From positions 3,154,501-3,218,500 of the forward strand of contig WPIO01000014.1 in assembly GCA_009760855.2 (NCBI GenBank): a stretch of 64,000 bases of DNA. The letters are read 5' to 3'. The notes under the pieces are model-generated. The model did not search any database and was not told the DNA's origin. It saw nothing but the letters and a program-made list of their open reading frames with translations. How positions within the stretch are numbered: the first letter of the stretch is position 1; each line of letters starts with the position of its first letter. The position numbers were made by a program, and so were the translations under genes. This DNA comes from Cristatella mucedo. Its lineage: Eukaryota; Bryozoa; Phylactolaemata; Cristatellidae. Positions 15,001-25,500 of this stretch are shown here, in pieces.

Positions 15001-18000
15001 CTTGTCGGTGCAATCTATGTAGGCCTAAGACGAAGATAAAAAAAAAAGTGGTCAGAGTGACAAGAGATGAAATATTCGGAAGGGGGGCTACTACGGTAAT
15101 GTGAAAGCACAAGCCAAGCCACACAGGTCCATATCAAGCCAGCACAGAATTGCAGGTCACAGGCTCACCTTGTCATCCTTGTCGAAAGACAGCATAGAGG
15201 TATCCATGCCGGCAACGCCTTTCTGAGTTTGCAGTGCAGGCTTTGAATCCTCTTTTGCTAATGTGGCATCGATTAGCTTGGCATCAAGCAAGGTTTTGAC
15301 ATCTGCTTGCTTACTACAGCGACAATACCAATAAGCTGCATTGACCAAAGTAGTTTAGTGGTGCAAGAACACAAGCACAGTGAATAGGAAATAGGTTGGA
15401 ACGTACCACTTTTGCAGTATCACTGGCAGCTGATACTCAGCAACGACCTTGAACCTCAATACACAAACCTCTAACATTTTCATTAAAAGTTCCCGGCCCT
15501 AAAGCGGCAACAAAAGCAGCGATCATGATCCAATCTTAGTTCTGAAACTTAATGATCACTTGCACCACTGGAATGTACCCACAATGTATCTCTGTCTGTG
15601 ACTCCACAAAGCCACAAAGACTACTTGGGTGTTATGAAGGAGAGTTTTGAAATAGCACACTCACAGCATAAGTGGCTTTCGGTACGCATTCGGTAGCCAA
15701 CTGACTTCATCTCACACAGCAAAGTGAAATTGGAAGCATAGCAGAGCCAGAAGAGCAGTTGAGGTGGTGAGTAGCATGGAAGTAGCAGCTCAGGGCAGCT
15801 GAAAAGGATACAATGCTCTCACCGTGCCATTTTCCTGGTCACTTTTCTGTTTAACGCCCTCGACGAGGTTCAGAAGTAGCTTGCACGACATGGTCTGAAT
15901 GTTACTAGGCAAAGTCTCGTCATGCACACTCTTTGCAAAGAGACCAACGGCAAGTGCAAGATCAGTCAACGGCAGTGCTGACCGCACGTGATGCACAAGG
16001 TCAGCCAAGGTGCTGTAAGCAAGTGGCCGCAGCGAGTCGTGGGCAGTCCATCCGCCTCCTGTCAGCATATTTTCATCGAACAGGCGCTCAATGTGGGGAA
16101 CGAACTCTAAAGTGAGAGAAAACCTCCTCGATAGCTTACCAAAACCAACAGGGGGGCAGTCCACACAGCATACAGTAACATGGGACTAAATAGAACCGGA
16201 AGTCCCATCAGATTCGTGAGGACTACTACAGGAAATGTCATAAGCATAAGAAGCAGTAACATTAAAATAAAAACCAGAACATGATCTGCCACCATAAGAT
16301 CGTGGTACCTTAACAAAACAAAAACCAGCAGAATCTGAAGAATCCGTGTTTGAACATCACTTAGGCTAACGCATATAAGCAATAAGGCTCACACTTACTA
16401 TTTCGAAGTTCGGTTGCCAGGATGTGCCGTGCAGCGATAAGCAACTCCTTTCGCAGATGAGCCACCTCTTGTGGGCAAAGTGCCAATAGACCCAACATGC
16501 CTCGGACAAGTTGCTGTGAATGAGCGGCAACTACATCCTGCAACCACGAACGAAAACAGCTACCTTAATTTTTTCCTTTTGCAGCAAATGTAAAGCGCCT
16601 AGAAAGAGATTGGGTTATCTGAGGGCGCTTTATCAAGTGCATTATTATTAGTATTATTATTATTATTAATTGGAATATCAATCTACAAAATATGCGGAGC
16701 AGGCTTAATAACCATACACTGTTCAGGATGCACGAATCAAAGACTGGTTACATGGGGGAAAAAGTTTCAGATATGATATGCAGCACAGCAGAAAACCTCT
16801 GAAAGTTTAAATTCCAAAAATTATACTCAGGGAATCCTGTGCCTTCGTCAGAAAAAGACATAAACTCGCTACCTCTTAAGTACAATCCCAGAGCATTGTG
16901 AGAACCGCAAGCACGACTTACACATAAATACCCCCTCGTATAAATTTCGTGCAGCTGGCACAGAGGTGAGGAGTGCCGGCTTACTCGGCAAACGTTTCTG
17001 CCTTGAATTTCAATCCTCCGACAGGCACCATGCACGGCTTTTCCTACTATAGTAAACGTCCAACAGGGCAAGGAACAGATAGCGCTGACAAGTTTCCTGA
17101 CAACTGACCAACATCCAGAAGCAAAAAATGGCCATCGGCTACTTGGGCCAATCCCACCTTGATGCAGGCATTGTAAGCCTGCACAATTCTTACAGAAGCT
17201 GGCACTTGAAAATGTAATGGTCAGATCCTCAATCCTTCACATATAATGCAATAACTTGCATCTGCAACTTCACAAAGTCGCTAGAATCATACAAAGTGGT
17301 ACAAAGCAGAGGACCACCTGGAGAGCCATATATGGGACACTAAGCTTAGTGGCTCTTGGTGCGTAACTAGTGGCCACAAAACGAGTGCAGAAAGCAGAAG
17401 TGAGAAGCACAGGTGATTAGGATAGTTCACAAACTAGAAAGTAGAAAAACAGCAGCAGTTGTGGTCAGCTGTCAAAAGGAAATTTTGAGCAGTGAAGGTC
17501 ACAGCTAAGCAAAAACTATAGAAATGAGTTTCCCGTGGCCTATGCCCTGCAGAGCTAATGCATTCGCTGCCAATGGCCTTGAAGCAAAAGTAAAAGAACA
17601 GCAAACGCAAATTGTAGAGACCTCATTGTGAAAGGAGGCCACTGATAGTGCCAGCCAGCAGTCCTGGCACCCAACAATATCTTGATCTATCTTTATCTAC
17701 AGAAAAGTAGCTGAGCAAATGCCATGCGATGTTACTAGATGGCCCGTAGAATATGCACCCAGAAAGCTCAGTATATTCTTTAAGTGCGTAAACAAGCAAC
17801 GACGATTGTAAACACTCAAACAGCATCATCTATGCAGCAACACAATGCACTCAACATAAAGAGGGCGACCGCACGTTGCACAACGATAAGACTCCCAAAT
17901 CAACATAACGTTCCCAGGTCGACACACTTCCCCACTAGAGAAAAATGAAAGTATAGCCAAACCATGTCACTAATTCGCTAACCACAGGGACGTAATAAAG

Positions 18001-21000
18001 TCCATAAGCATATTCGTATGGTACAATTTTGTTCGCATGTGTAAAAAGCTCCGTCCCTGTTAGCTCATTCTTGATCACAATAAGTACCTGATAAACTCGA
18101 ATGATATAAGCAAGAAAAGACAAAGTCTTGATCTGCGCAGCAATGAAGTCTACAAATATCTCTTTGTTGAACATCGGGCTCGTTCTAAAATAAGAAAATA
18201 GCCGACATGTTACAAGGCAACACCGAGAAGATGCAACCACTGCTATCACCTCTCATTGTACCAACGTTGGCAGAAGGTGAAAGCAGCAAACTTCACAATT
18301 TACTAGGTACCAGACACAAACCACTGTTTATTAAATAACCGTTTAGGAGCTGAATGCAATTACCTTTGCTGGGGTGTAGGCTGAAGAACAAGAGCACTCA
18401 TGATGAGTGGAATGAATTCGGCTACCTCCTGGTGGACGTTGCTTTTGAATAGTTGGTACATCAGTACAACGATGATAGGCAGTTCAGCGAGGACTTTAAG
18501 TGATAGCGTGACACGTGGAATGACATTAAACTGCAGAACAATAAGCACGGCACATCAAGACACTTGATTTTTGCAAACTCGGTAGTGACCCACAGCAGCA
18601 GCTAACATTTGAAAATACGAGCCATAAAAAGTATAACACCGATGAAGCAACTAAATAAAGACTAACAAGCTAAACTACATGCAGGACGTATCTAAAACGT
18701 ATCGAATAAGAAAATGCAACGCCAAATGGGAGAAAAAAAGAGATTTACCGTGACAGGCTGATTGTCGGGATTTCGCTTTTCTGTCGTTATTGGAGTAACG
18801 GCAAATATCTCCGGAAGCAAAATGTCTACAGCAATTTCCGTTATGTCTTTCACTTTTATCTGTGATCGTGGCTCAAATATTTTTTGCAAGTGAGAAGGAA
18901 GCTCCTTGTAAATGTTCTTCACAAATTGAAGAAACTTTTGAACCTACAGCAACATAGCCGAATGAAAAGAAGTGCTCCAACAAGTCAATGTGCAATGAAA
19001 CAGCAGCCAAGAACTAAGTAGTTTACCTCGGGACCATACGGTGGACGGTATGTCTTGTGTAGCTCAATGATAATACGTAAGCAAACAAGGACATTCTCTT
19101 CATTCTCAATCTAAAAGAGGATAAGGAAAATCGGGTTCATGAGATGAAATAAAACTCTGCAAACACGAGCATTCACTTAACATCTTGCCACATTTGCCGA
19201 AATGATAGCCTGCCTGACATTTCAGCCAAAACAAAGCTAATTGCCTTCACGCAAGGGGGGGTGAAGAAGCTGCCGATTACCTCGAGCAGATTAAGCACTA
19301 ACGTTAGAATTTGTTTCCAAAATGGTTTCAAGAGCTCGTTGGTTGGCAGCCTGTGCAAAATCTCCAGAAGAATTTTCCGCAGTTGCTACAGGTACAACAA
19401 TGTTCTGTCAATTACTGAAGCGCAGACAATAACAAAAAAGCCCAAATGCTGACAAGACAGCAGCAGCACCAAATGCTGGGCCTTTGAAAAACTTATGACA
19501 CGGCAACGAGATGTCGATTGAACACTACCCGTTGTGGAAAAATCGCAATACCTGCATGCTGAGCTCAGCAATGAACTGCGGCTCTCCTTCCTGAAGCACT
19601 TTCAGAAACACCTTCACAAGGTCGGGTAGCATTTGAGAATACTGAGCAGACGATACAACAGACTACAGCGCAGAATAAGACACGCGGCCAGCATGAGGTG
19701 AATGAACAAGCAGAAAAGCCAGAGCGAGAAATCAATGAACGATCGCCTTTGTTTGCATTTTACCTCGAGGTTCTCGCTCAGCTCCTGAGCTGCCTTCAGC
19801 TTCTTCTCGAGTGCTACAGCAGGAAACGACTATGAGGGTAACAGCAGAATGCAGGCTACTATTGGACACATTCCATTCGGTCCGAGCAAGAGACAAAGAT
19901 GATCAGATCTTATCAGCTACTGGCATCCGTGCCGACTCAAAACGAATAGGGGAGCAGCGCCATTACTTTCAGTTGCATCCATCACAACAGCTGAAAAGAA
20001 GAGATTCTTTTTCTTGCTGATCAGACCTTTGTCAGTACAACCACCCTAATTCACTATTCACAAGACCAAACTTGTGTACGACCTGCATGTCAAACTTGCT
20101 TTGCATCGAAAGGCCAACAAACCAGTTGCCCTTCATACAGTCCAGCACTGTTCTTCATACATTAATCTCGTTCTCTTGCTCCTCTTACAGTAAGTTGCAA
20201 GCACCTGAATAGAGATTGATGTATCTTACGGCACTACGTAAGACTCATTATTAGTATTAGTTTTGCATTATTACTCTCATTTACTGTATCACTGCTGCGA
20301 GGCTCAGGCTACAAGCCAATGGTTTAGCCTAGGCCCAACCAAGGCCAAGGTCGTGCTTACCTCATAGCAATATAAAGTGCCAACAAAGAGATTGAGTTAC
20401 CCGATGTCAAATGCATTATTACTATTATTAGGGTGAATGTATGGAATGACCGAGGTCATGGGCTCGCACCCTCCCCCCCCCCGTGGCATAAGTGAAGCCC
20501 CTGAATAGAGATTAAATTCTCTAGGGCTCCAGAAAAATGAATATATTTTTTATTTAAGGCAGTCATGTGCAAAGAGTTACATAACCCTGAAAAATGCCCA
20601 AAGCTGCCACAAAGGAAGAAAGCATGACAATAGCCACCTACAAGCAGTGGTGCCTTACAGGACACCACAAAATAATAATAATAATGCACTTAATAAAGTG
20701 TCCTCAGAGAACTTAATCTCTTTCTAGGCGCTTTACATTTGCTGCAAAGTGAAATGCAATTGAATGGTAAGTAAAATCATGCTTGAAAAACAAACAAAAT
20801 GAATAATATGGTTAGGGGTGACATACACAGGGTCAGCATGCAAATGTGGTTAGTGGCAGCATGCACAGTGTCAGCACGCATAAGCACATCAAGGACGAAT
20901 CACAGGGACCCACTAAATGCTGTCCTAAATAGGTGTTTTTAAGTTCCTTTTAAATGTGGTCAGGTCAGGGGATGTTCTGACGCAGGTCGGCAGGGAGTTC

Positions 21001-22518
21001 CAGGCTTTGGGACCATACGAACTAAATGCACGGTCTCCAAAGGATTTAAGGTTTGTACGAGGTATTTCTAGACTGTTTGATTCCGAAAAGCGGGTGGTAC
21101 GATGCTTGGCCTGATGGGGTAGTATATCTGAAAGATAGGCTGGAGCCATAGAATGAAGAGACCTAAAAGTGAGCGACAAAACCTTGAAGTCAATCCGTTG
21201 CTTGACTGGTAGCCAGTGCAGGTCGGCGAGAAGTGGAGTAATGTGGCAACTGCGACGCTCACGACAGACAAGCCTAGCTGCAGAGTTTTGCACCAGCTGC
21301 AATCGCCTGATCGCACATGCTGGTAGGCCAGTAAGCAGTGAGTTGCAGAAGTCGAGACGGATTGTCACGAATGCATGGACCAACTTGGACGTGGTATCCT
21401 TTTCTAAACGAGCCCGAATTAAAGCAATGTTATGAAGCTGAAAATAGGCAGATTTGACTGTGGAGCTGATATGGTCGTCTAACGAGAGGTCGCTTTGGAA
21501 TATCATCCTCCTGCTCAAATCCTCACATCCTCCTGCTCAAATCAATCCTCAAGCAGGCTATCATGAACTGCCTGCTGCAAGTGGAATCAGCTGCTATGGC
21601 TCTTCTACTGCCTTTTAAATAAGGCTTTTGCTATTAACTTAATTTACCAATACTATACTTTTAGTTATTCAATACTACGATGTTTAATTCTGTATCTCGG
21701 TAAGGGTGAAGAGCTTGCAGAGCGATTGCAATAAGGTCTTGCTCCTGCATAAAGATTTGCCAAATCACTGACACGGTATGAAACGACCACTGCATTAATA
21801 CTACAGCATCAACATCCGGCGTAATATACACGGTTACACGTTGAAATAAACGTATCGTGATTCACAATATCCTGTATCCATGGCCCAATTTAATAAGTTT
21901 TAAAAAATGAGACTGCCATGTTGAACTGAATTTTTCAGTAAAAATAAGCTAGTTGATAAGCAATTAGTTTAGGCTGGCAAGTTCTTTTTCTGATTCGACT
22001 CAAGCTCACACGTGCTTAGCCTCCATCAATCACCGGCAATTTTTGTTAATATATTTGTGAGCCAATAATTCATCGAGTAGGTGTGAAACTTCAACCCATT
22101 TCAGGGGGCCCTTCTCAAGGCAAGGCTGGGTGCAAAGTAAAACAATGGAACGAAAACAACATGATATGTAGACACTAAGCAGCCGGGAAATCTCATCCTA
22201 ACCCTTAGTCAGCTGATTCTGGGGTAAGAAATTCGCCAACACGAGTCTCATCGATCGCGATTGTCACATAGAAAATGGCAGGCAGTAAGCGAAGTGCGGT
22301 TAATATAATCGTCAAAGGTAAGTCTCGGAAGACCGCACACAAAACAAGCTCAAGCCGGCCCAAGCGCTGAGTATAGCGAACCGGTTGAGGTCACTAGTAT
22401 GCCGTAGCGCTCGGCGTTAGACGGTTACATAAAAACTAACGCATAAATACAAATTACCTGAGGCAGAGTCTCCAATCAGCTGTATGTAAGATTTGAATTG
22501 GATGTCTTGCTGAGCCAT
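1..22518 (-). CDS. TRRAP: TRRAP/Tra1, 5' part (31 exons, continues past the left edge)
   Basis: TRRAP is a catalytically dead PI3K-like scaffold that recruits SAGA and NuA4/TIP60 acetyltransferases to activators in the nucleus. Exons in transcript order (all minus): 22518-22458, 19813-19764, 19641-19552, 19385-19281, 19110-19027, 18943-18749, 18530-18364, 18184-18088, 16537-16399, 16106-15823, 15498-15407, 15313-15169, 15024-14992, 14879-14753, 12010-11869, 11767-11710, 11589-11497, 11416-11320, 11162-11065, 10708-10543, 10414-10248, 10087-9782, 8583-8432, 8375-8185, 8092-7997, 7911-7721, 4793-4708, 4595-4484, 4262-4080, 3186-3037, 136-1. All have GT-AG borders and all phases join, giving about 1,364 codons with no stop. 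Recognition rests on near-identity to recalled vertebrate TRRAP, for example [52 protein letters not shown] and [20 protein letters not shown]. This is the N-terminal HEAT/TPR solenoid; FAT and PI3K-like domains lie outside the window. Start chosen at ATG 22518 ([11 protein letters not shown]); an in-frame ATG at 22632 would add 38 residues. The acceptor at 8375 is the least certain. Confidence 0.95.
248..411 (+). mobile_element. SINE-2 copy (tRNA-derived family)
   Basis: A tRNA-like head (degenerate A box near 262, B box GTGTTCGAATCC near 303) is followed by GGGCGAT-CTTTATT, GCCATAAAGGCTCTTTTG, TATACAAATGAGGCTGTT. The same order recurs, mostly on the minus strand, near 5.98, 32.2, 47.5 and 57.1 kb. 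It lies in the TRRAP intron between exons 30 and 31. Confidence 0.7.
1255..1695 (+). mobile_element. LINE A 3' fragment
   Basis: It encodes the end of the LINE ORF ([20 protein letters not shown], then TTFKKNLKT), the 3' UTR with GCATGCTG repeats, and the family tail CAGCAAATGTAAAGC...GAGGGCGCTTTAT, ending in (ATT)n. Antisense to TRRAP, in an intron. Confidence 0.8.
1735..1885 (+). mobile_element. Second, more decayed LINE/SINE 3' tail
   Basis: GTGCCTGGATAGAGACTTGG, TTCTCATAGGGCATATA and a terminal A/T-rich ATTATT run match the shared tail of LINE A and SINE-1, directly downstream of the previous copy. Confidence 0.5.
1960..2308. repeat. Three-block minisatellite, 16/13/16-bp units
   Basis: Block 1: about four copies of GATGATGCTACCTAGT. 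Block 2: about six copies of the 13-bp GATGCTACCTAGT. Block 3: thirteen perfect or near-perfect copies of GATGCTACCTGCCGCC. Because 16 is not a multiple of three and the unit has no stop, all three frames of block 3 are open and spell the same 16-residue repeat, giving spurious reading frames up to 135 codons. It lies in a TRRAP intron. Confidence 0.95.
3305..3560 (-). mobile_element. LINE A internal relic
   Basis: Alignable with the LINE A ORF copies at 21.2 and 28.9 kb (AGCCAGTGCAG, GAGAAGTGG, CACAGACAA-CCTAGCTG, AGAGTTTTGCAC) but with many substitutions; both strands happen to have an 80-codon open frame. Intronic in TRRAP. Confidence 0.7.
5978..6105 (-). mobile_element. SINE-2 copy, diverged
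   Basis: Reading the plus strand: AGCTGATTCAGCAGCCTCA, AGAGCCTTAGCGG, GCAACAAAGAATTGTCC and CCCACGACCTAGGTCG match the reverse complement of the SINE-2 body and B box. Confidence 0.6.
6275..6378. repeat. Tandem array of a unit of about 35-38 bp, three copies
   Basis: The core GCCATTTATAAAGGTAGCA with CTATCT recurs three times near 6285, 6318 and 6350 with small indels. Intronic in TRRAP. Confidence 0.8.
10831..10931. repeat. Tandem duplication, about 50 bp, two copies
   Basis: TTTCACAACCCCACTGCACA through GCAAGCGACAAAGTT is repeated head to tail with one substitution, in the TRRAP intron between exons 19 and 20. Confidence 0.9.
12216..12276. repeat. Tandem duplication, about 29 bp, two copies
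   Basis: ACACAGGGAGAAAGACCAGT plus GTATCAACT occurs twice in a row in a TRRAP intron. Confidence 0.9.
13050..13140 (-). mobile_element. LINE A solo 3' tail
   Basis: (AAT)n followed by TGCAGCACCTG-region tail and CTTATTCTCTTTCTAGACAC; an extremely 5'-truncated insertion in a TRRAP intron. Confidence 0.65.
13321..13585. mobile_element. SPIN-like hAT MITE carrying a captured TRRAP exon fragment
   Basis: Ends are CAGTGGTTCTCAAG and the inverse, TTGAGAACCGCTG, with CTAATGCCGCGACCCCTTTA inside the left end and GGGGTCGCGACCCACAG inside the right. These match the SPIN/URR1 group of non-autonomous hAT elements, known for horizontal spread among animals. Flanking 8-mers GCCTAGAC and ACCTAGAG share six central bases, as expected for a hAT target duplication. 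Positions 13429-13522 are a perfect copy of 11854-11947: the last 79 bp of TRRAP exon 15 plus 15 bp of intron with the splice donor. A 30-bp piece of element sequence brackets the insert (13388-13418 and 13530-13560). Confidence 0.85.
14263..14643. repeat. Tandem duplication, 191 bp, two near-identical copies
   Basis: Copy 1 is 14263-14453 and copy 2 is 14454-14643. They differ by one A in a poly-A run and little else. It lies just upstream of the TRRAP exon at 14753-14879 and contains no exon, so it should not alter the protein. Confidence 0.95.
16578..16672 (+). mobile_element. LINE A solo 3' tail
   Basis: TTTGCAGCAAATGTAAAGCG, CCTAGAAAGAGATTGGG, GAGGGCGCTTTATC, ending (ATT)n. It is only about 40 bp upstream (in TRRAP sense) of the acceptor for the exon at 16537-16399. 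Confidence 0.85.
20195..20275 (+). mobile_element. SINE-1/LINE A tail, decayed
   Basis: AGCACCTGAATAGAGATTGA followed by GGCACTACGTAAGACTCATT and ATTAGTATTAG matches the shared 3' tail. Confidence 0.5.
20311..20560 (+). mobile_element. Two adjacent SINE-1 copies
   Basis: The first ends with TAAAGTGCCAACAAAGAGAT and an ATTATT run near 20430. The second has ACCGAGGTCATGGGCTC (B box) near 20442, a C-run, GTGGCATAAGTGAAGC, then the tail CTGAATAGAGATTAAATTCT. Both are truncated at the 5' end. Confidence 0.6.
20672..21510 (-). mobile_element. LINE A, 5'-truncated, young copy
   Basis: Reading minus: a 197-codon open frame from 21518 to 20925 covers the C-terminal region of a CR1-like non-LTR ORF2 ([55 protein letters not shown]). 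The 3' UTR and tail end in (TTA)n at 20672. It is nearly identical to the copy at 28285-29060, so both are recent. It lies in TRRAP intron 1, in the same sense as TRRAP. The reverse transcriptase domain is missing. Confidence 0.9.
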
Positions 22519-25500
22519 CTTCACGGGTTGGCCACTTCGCAAATCGTTGTCAGCGCCTTGAAGCATACGAAAATAATGCATGTATAAGGTAGCGTTTAAT
22601 AAAGCTTCAAAATTTTTTCCGTCCACAGACATTATTTAAAGTCGAACTTGACAAAAGTACACTGCAGCGATGCTTAACATCGCATGAAGGGTGGCGAACA
22701 CAAGAAAGATCGGCCACTAATCCATCTTAAGTGCAAAAGGCACGCTGCAGCATACTATGACTTACCGATATGGTACATTGACTGGTGGAAAATAATGACA
22801 GCTATATTCCAGATCGTATCCACGAAGATCTTCAACCAGAAAGCTGCAGTACTCAATAAGCATATGAATCCCGCCGGTACTCCATTACCATTACCCAGAA
22901 CTCCAAGCCCCCAAAAGTGGATATAAGCCCGAATAGAGTGTTATCTGCAGATTCTTTTCCGCTTCCGACCATGGACTACCGCGTTGCTGTTGCATGTTAC
23001 GATGGTTAAGTCAGTGTTATTTTAAAGGTAAGAAGTGTGCCCAGATATTAACATGATTTGGATTGTGATCCTGTTTGTGCAGTTCAGATGCTTTGAGTCA
23101 CTGTGGGTTTTGCGATCGACTTATCCCAGGCATAGGCTGGCTTCCGGTTTTGACTCGCTGGTTCGTCGTTCAGTTGACATTGTACCGTAACCATTTAGCC
23201 CACTATACTTAAGTTATGCGGGACTCCATGCGAGTCTCTAACCCCCTACCCCTGCCTTCAGAATTTCAGGTAATGTCTTGACGTATCACTGAGACTTGCC
23301 GCGAATCATCTGTGAACCGTCGGAATTACTGCTGCAGGGCCACCTGGTGGCCCCTATGGTTTGCGTTATGCGTTTTGGAAATCTCACTGATATACGACGT
23401 GTGAATTTTTTAGGCAGTTGGATTTTTATACTGCTGCTTTGCTTTTGTTTTAGCTAGATGGTCTGGCTGAATTATTAGTACAGGGGCACCCGGGTTTACT
23501 TGAATCGAGCTGCACAAGCTGACTTTGCTAAACAAGTTTAACCATAGCGGTCGACTGCAGCATCCTGCCCACCTAACCTAAGCCACCTCCAGCATCGACT
23601 AGCTGCCAACCAAGTTTGACCGATTAAAGGGAGGGTCATGTGACCCTCGGCATCGCTTGCTCCAGCTCTCTCCTCTCTATCTATCTCTATCTTATCATCT
23701 GTCTCTCTCTTCCTCCTTCTATGTTGGAGCCTACTCGACCACGGTGAGCTCATCTACAGTATACTCTCAGTGCGAGTTTAAGAACTGCGTCTCAACTGTT
23801 AAGCTTGCCAGCTTCTCGTGTTGGCTTAAAATGCATTATCTAGCATCGCAACTCCTCTGCGCACGAGCCTATCACTAGCATGCAGACGGAAACAACCAAC
23901 CATGCTTGCTGTCTCATTGTCGCCCGTAGCCCTAAAAGCATGCCGCACGAAGGATGGTACTCTGCACCCACCGTATTCGAAGAATTGAAATTTGCACATT
24001 GTAATTTAAATTCAATTTAATTTTAAATAAAATGCAACATTTTAATTTGTGATTTTCGGGGGCACGACGCTGGCAGCTGTGGCCTCATTCGATGGTCAAT
24101 CTTCGAGCTTGGAGGCACTATCCGGTGGAAGCATCATTGCTGTGGGGGCGGCGGCGCAGACCTGCTCGGTTACCGTCTGGGCTTGGCTCGAGCTCTTCGT
24201 GAATATAGTTGTTATTTGCCGACTTCTGGTACAATACTTTAAGCATGCTTTTTTTTTCTTTAGAATACTCTTAGGATACCAAAGCAAAGTGTTTTACTGA
24301 CAAATACTCGTTACTCTTGAAGAGTGCACATTCCCTAGTGTCACAAAAATAAACTACCCTGCTTATGCCACATAATATTACAGAGTAATTAGAGTTGTTA
24401 GTCATTTAGTCATCTTACTGGAGAATACCGGTCTGGCAGAAGATTGGTGCTGAAGAATCTCTAAATTTGGCTAACTTATGGAACTGATCCAAAGACCTTC
24501 TCTCCTTCCTATTTGATCTGCTTTCCCCCTTTCGTTTGTCATAATCAGTTCGGCGATAGTGTTGATTCTTCATTTGGTTTGTATGCCTGTTGACATTATG
24601 CTGTATACGTCATCAAACATCCTGGAGCTTTATTTTTCGGTTATCCAGTTAGCCCTTGAAGTATGGTGCTCCCCCACAGATCAGCTGTAGGTTCCCTTCT
24701 TTTTGCGATTGATTCACTTCCTCCTACCGATGTAATTGCCAATCACAATCTAGGCTTTCATTGTTATGCCAATGACACAGAGCTGTATTTGTCCTTGGAT
24801 CCTTATCTGCCTTCTAGCACCTCAAACTTTCTCAGCTCCTTGCCGCATGAATTGCTGGCAGCTTTCTTGAATTGAAGAACGACAAAACCAACTTACTAGT
24901 TATAGGCAAACCAAGTGTTACTCAGTAGCTGGAAAGCCTGGCTCTCCAAACCGGCTCTACCAGCATATCTCTGGTAGCCTCTGCATGGAATCTGGGTGTC
25001 CCCTTCCGTAGTGACTTTTCATTAGTTGACCACTTCATCTCCATTTTCAAGTCTGTCTACTTTCAGCATTGCAACATCTAAAAAATTACGCTTGCCTAGA
25101 TAAGAATTCCTTAGCCTAGCTGGTACATGCATTTTGATATTCCGTTTAGACGTCAGTAACTTACTACTTGCAGGTCTGTGCAGTAAGATGCTTACCGATG
25201 CTACAAAACTCGTCAGCCGGGCTTTTCTGTTGTGAATGCCTCACTGCCAAACTACACCACTTTCCATTGACGTACTGGCTCCACATCAAGTAGCTTATTG
25301 ACTTCAAGGTTCTGTCATTCACTTTTAGGTCCCTTCTTAGAATGTTATGCAAAAGTTGTATTATTATTATTATTACCAATATGGAGGCTTCTTGGGTAAC
25401 CTGCCAAGATTGTGCTAGAAAAATCGTGGCAGACCCTTCTAGTATTCGAAACTTTTGAAATCAGAAGGCTCCATATGCAGAAGTTTGACCACTCCCATGA

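Noticed and set aside
20925-21518. A host gene of 197 codons
   Set aside because: It is the C-terminal part of a LINE ORF2; the same sequence recurs at 28.5-29.1 kb and in decayed form at many sites.
24049-24300. An 83-codon open frame in a G+C-rich patch
   Set aside because: Both strands are open, there is no homology I recognise and no good splice partner in RPP25 phase.
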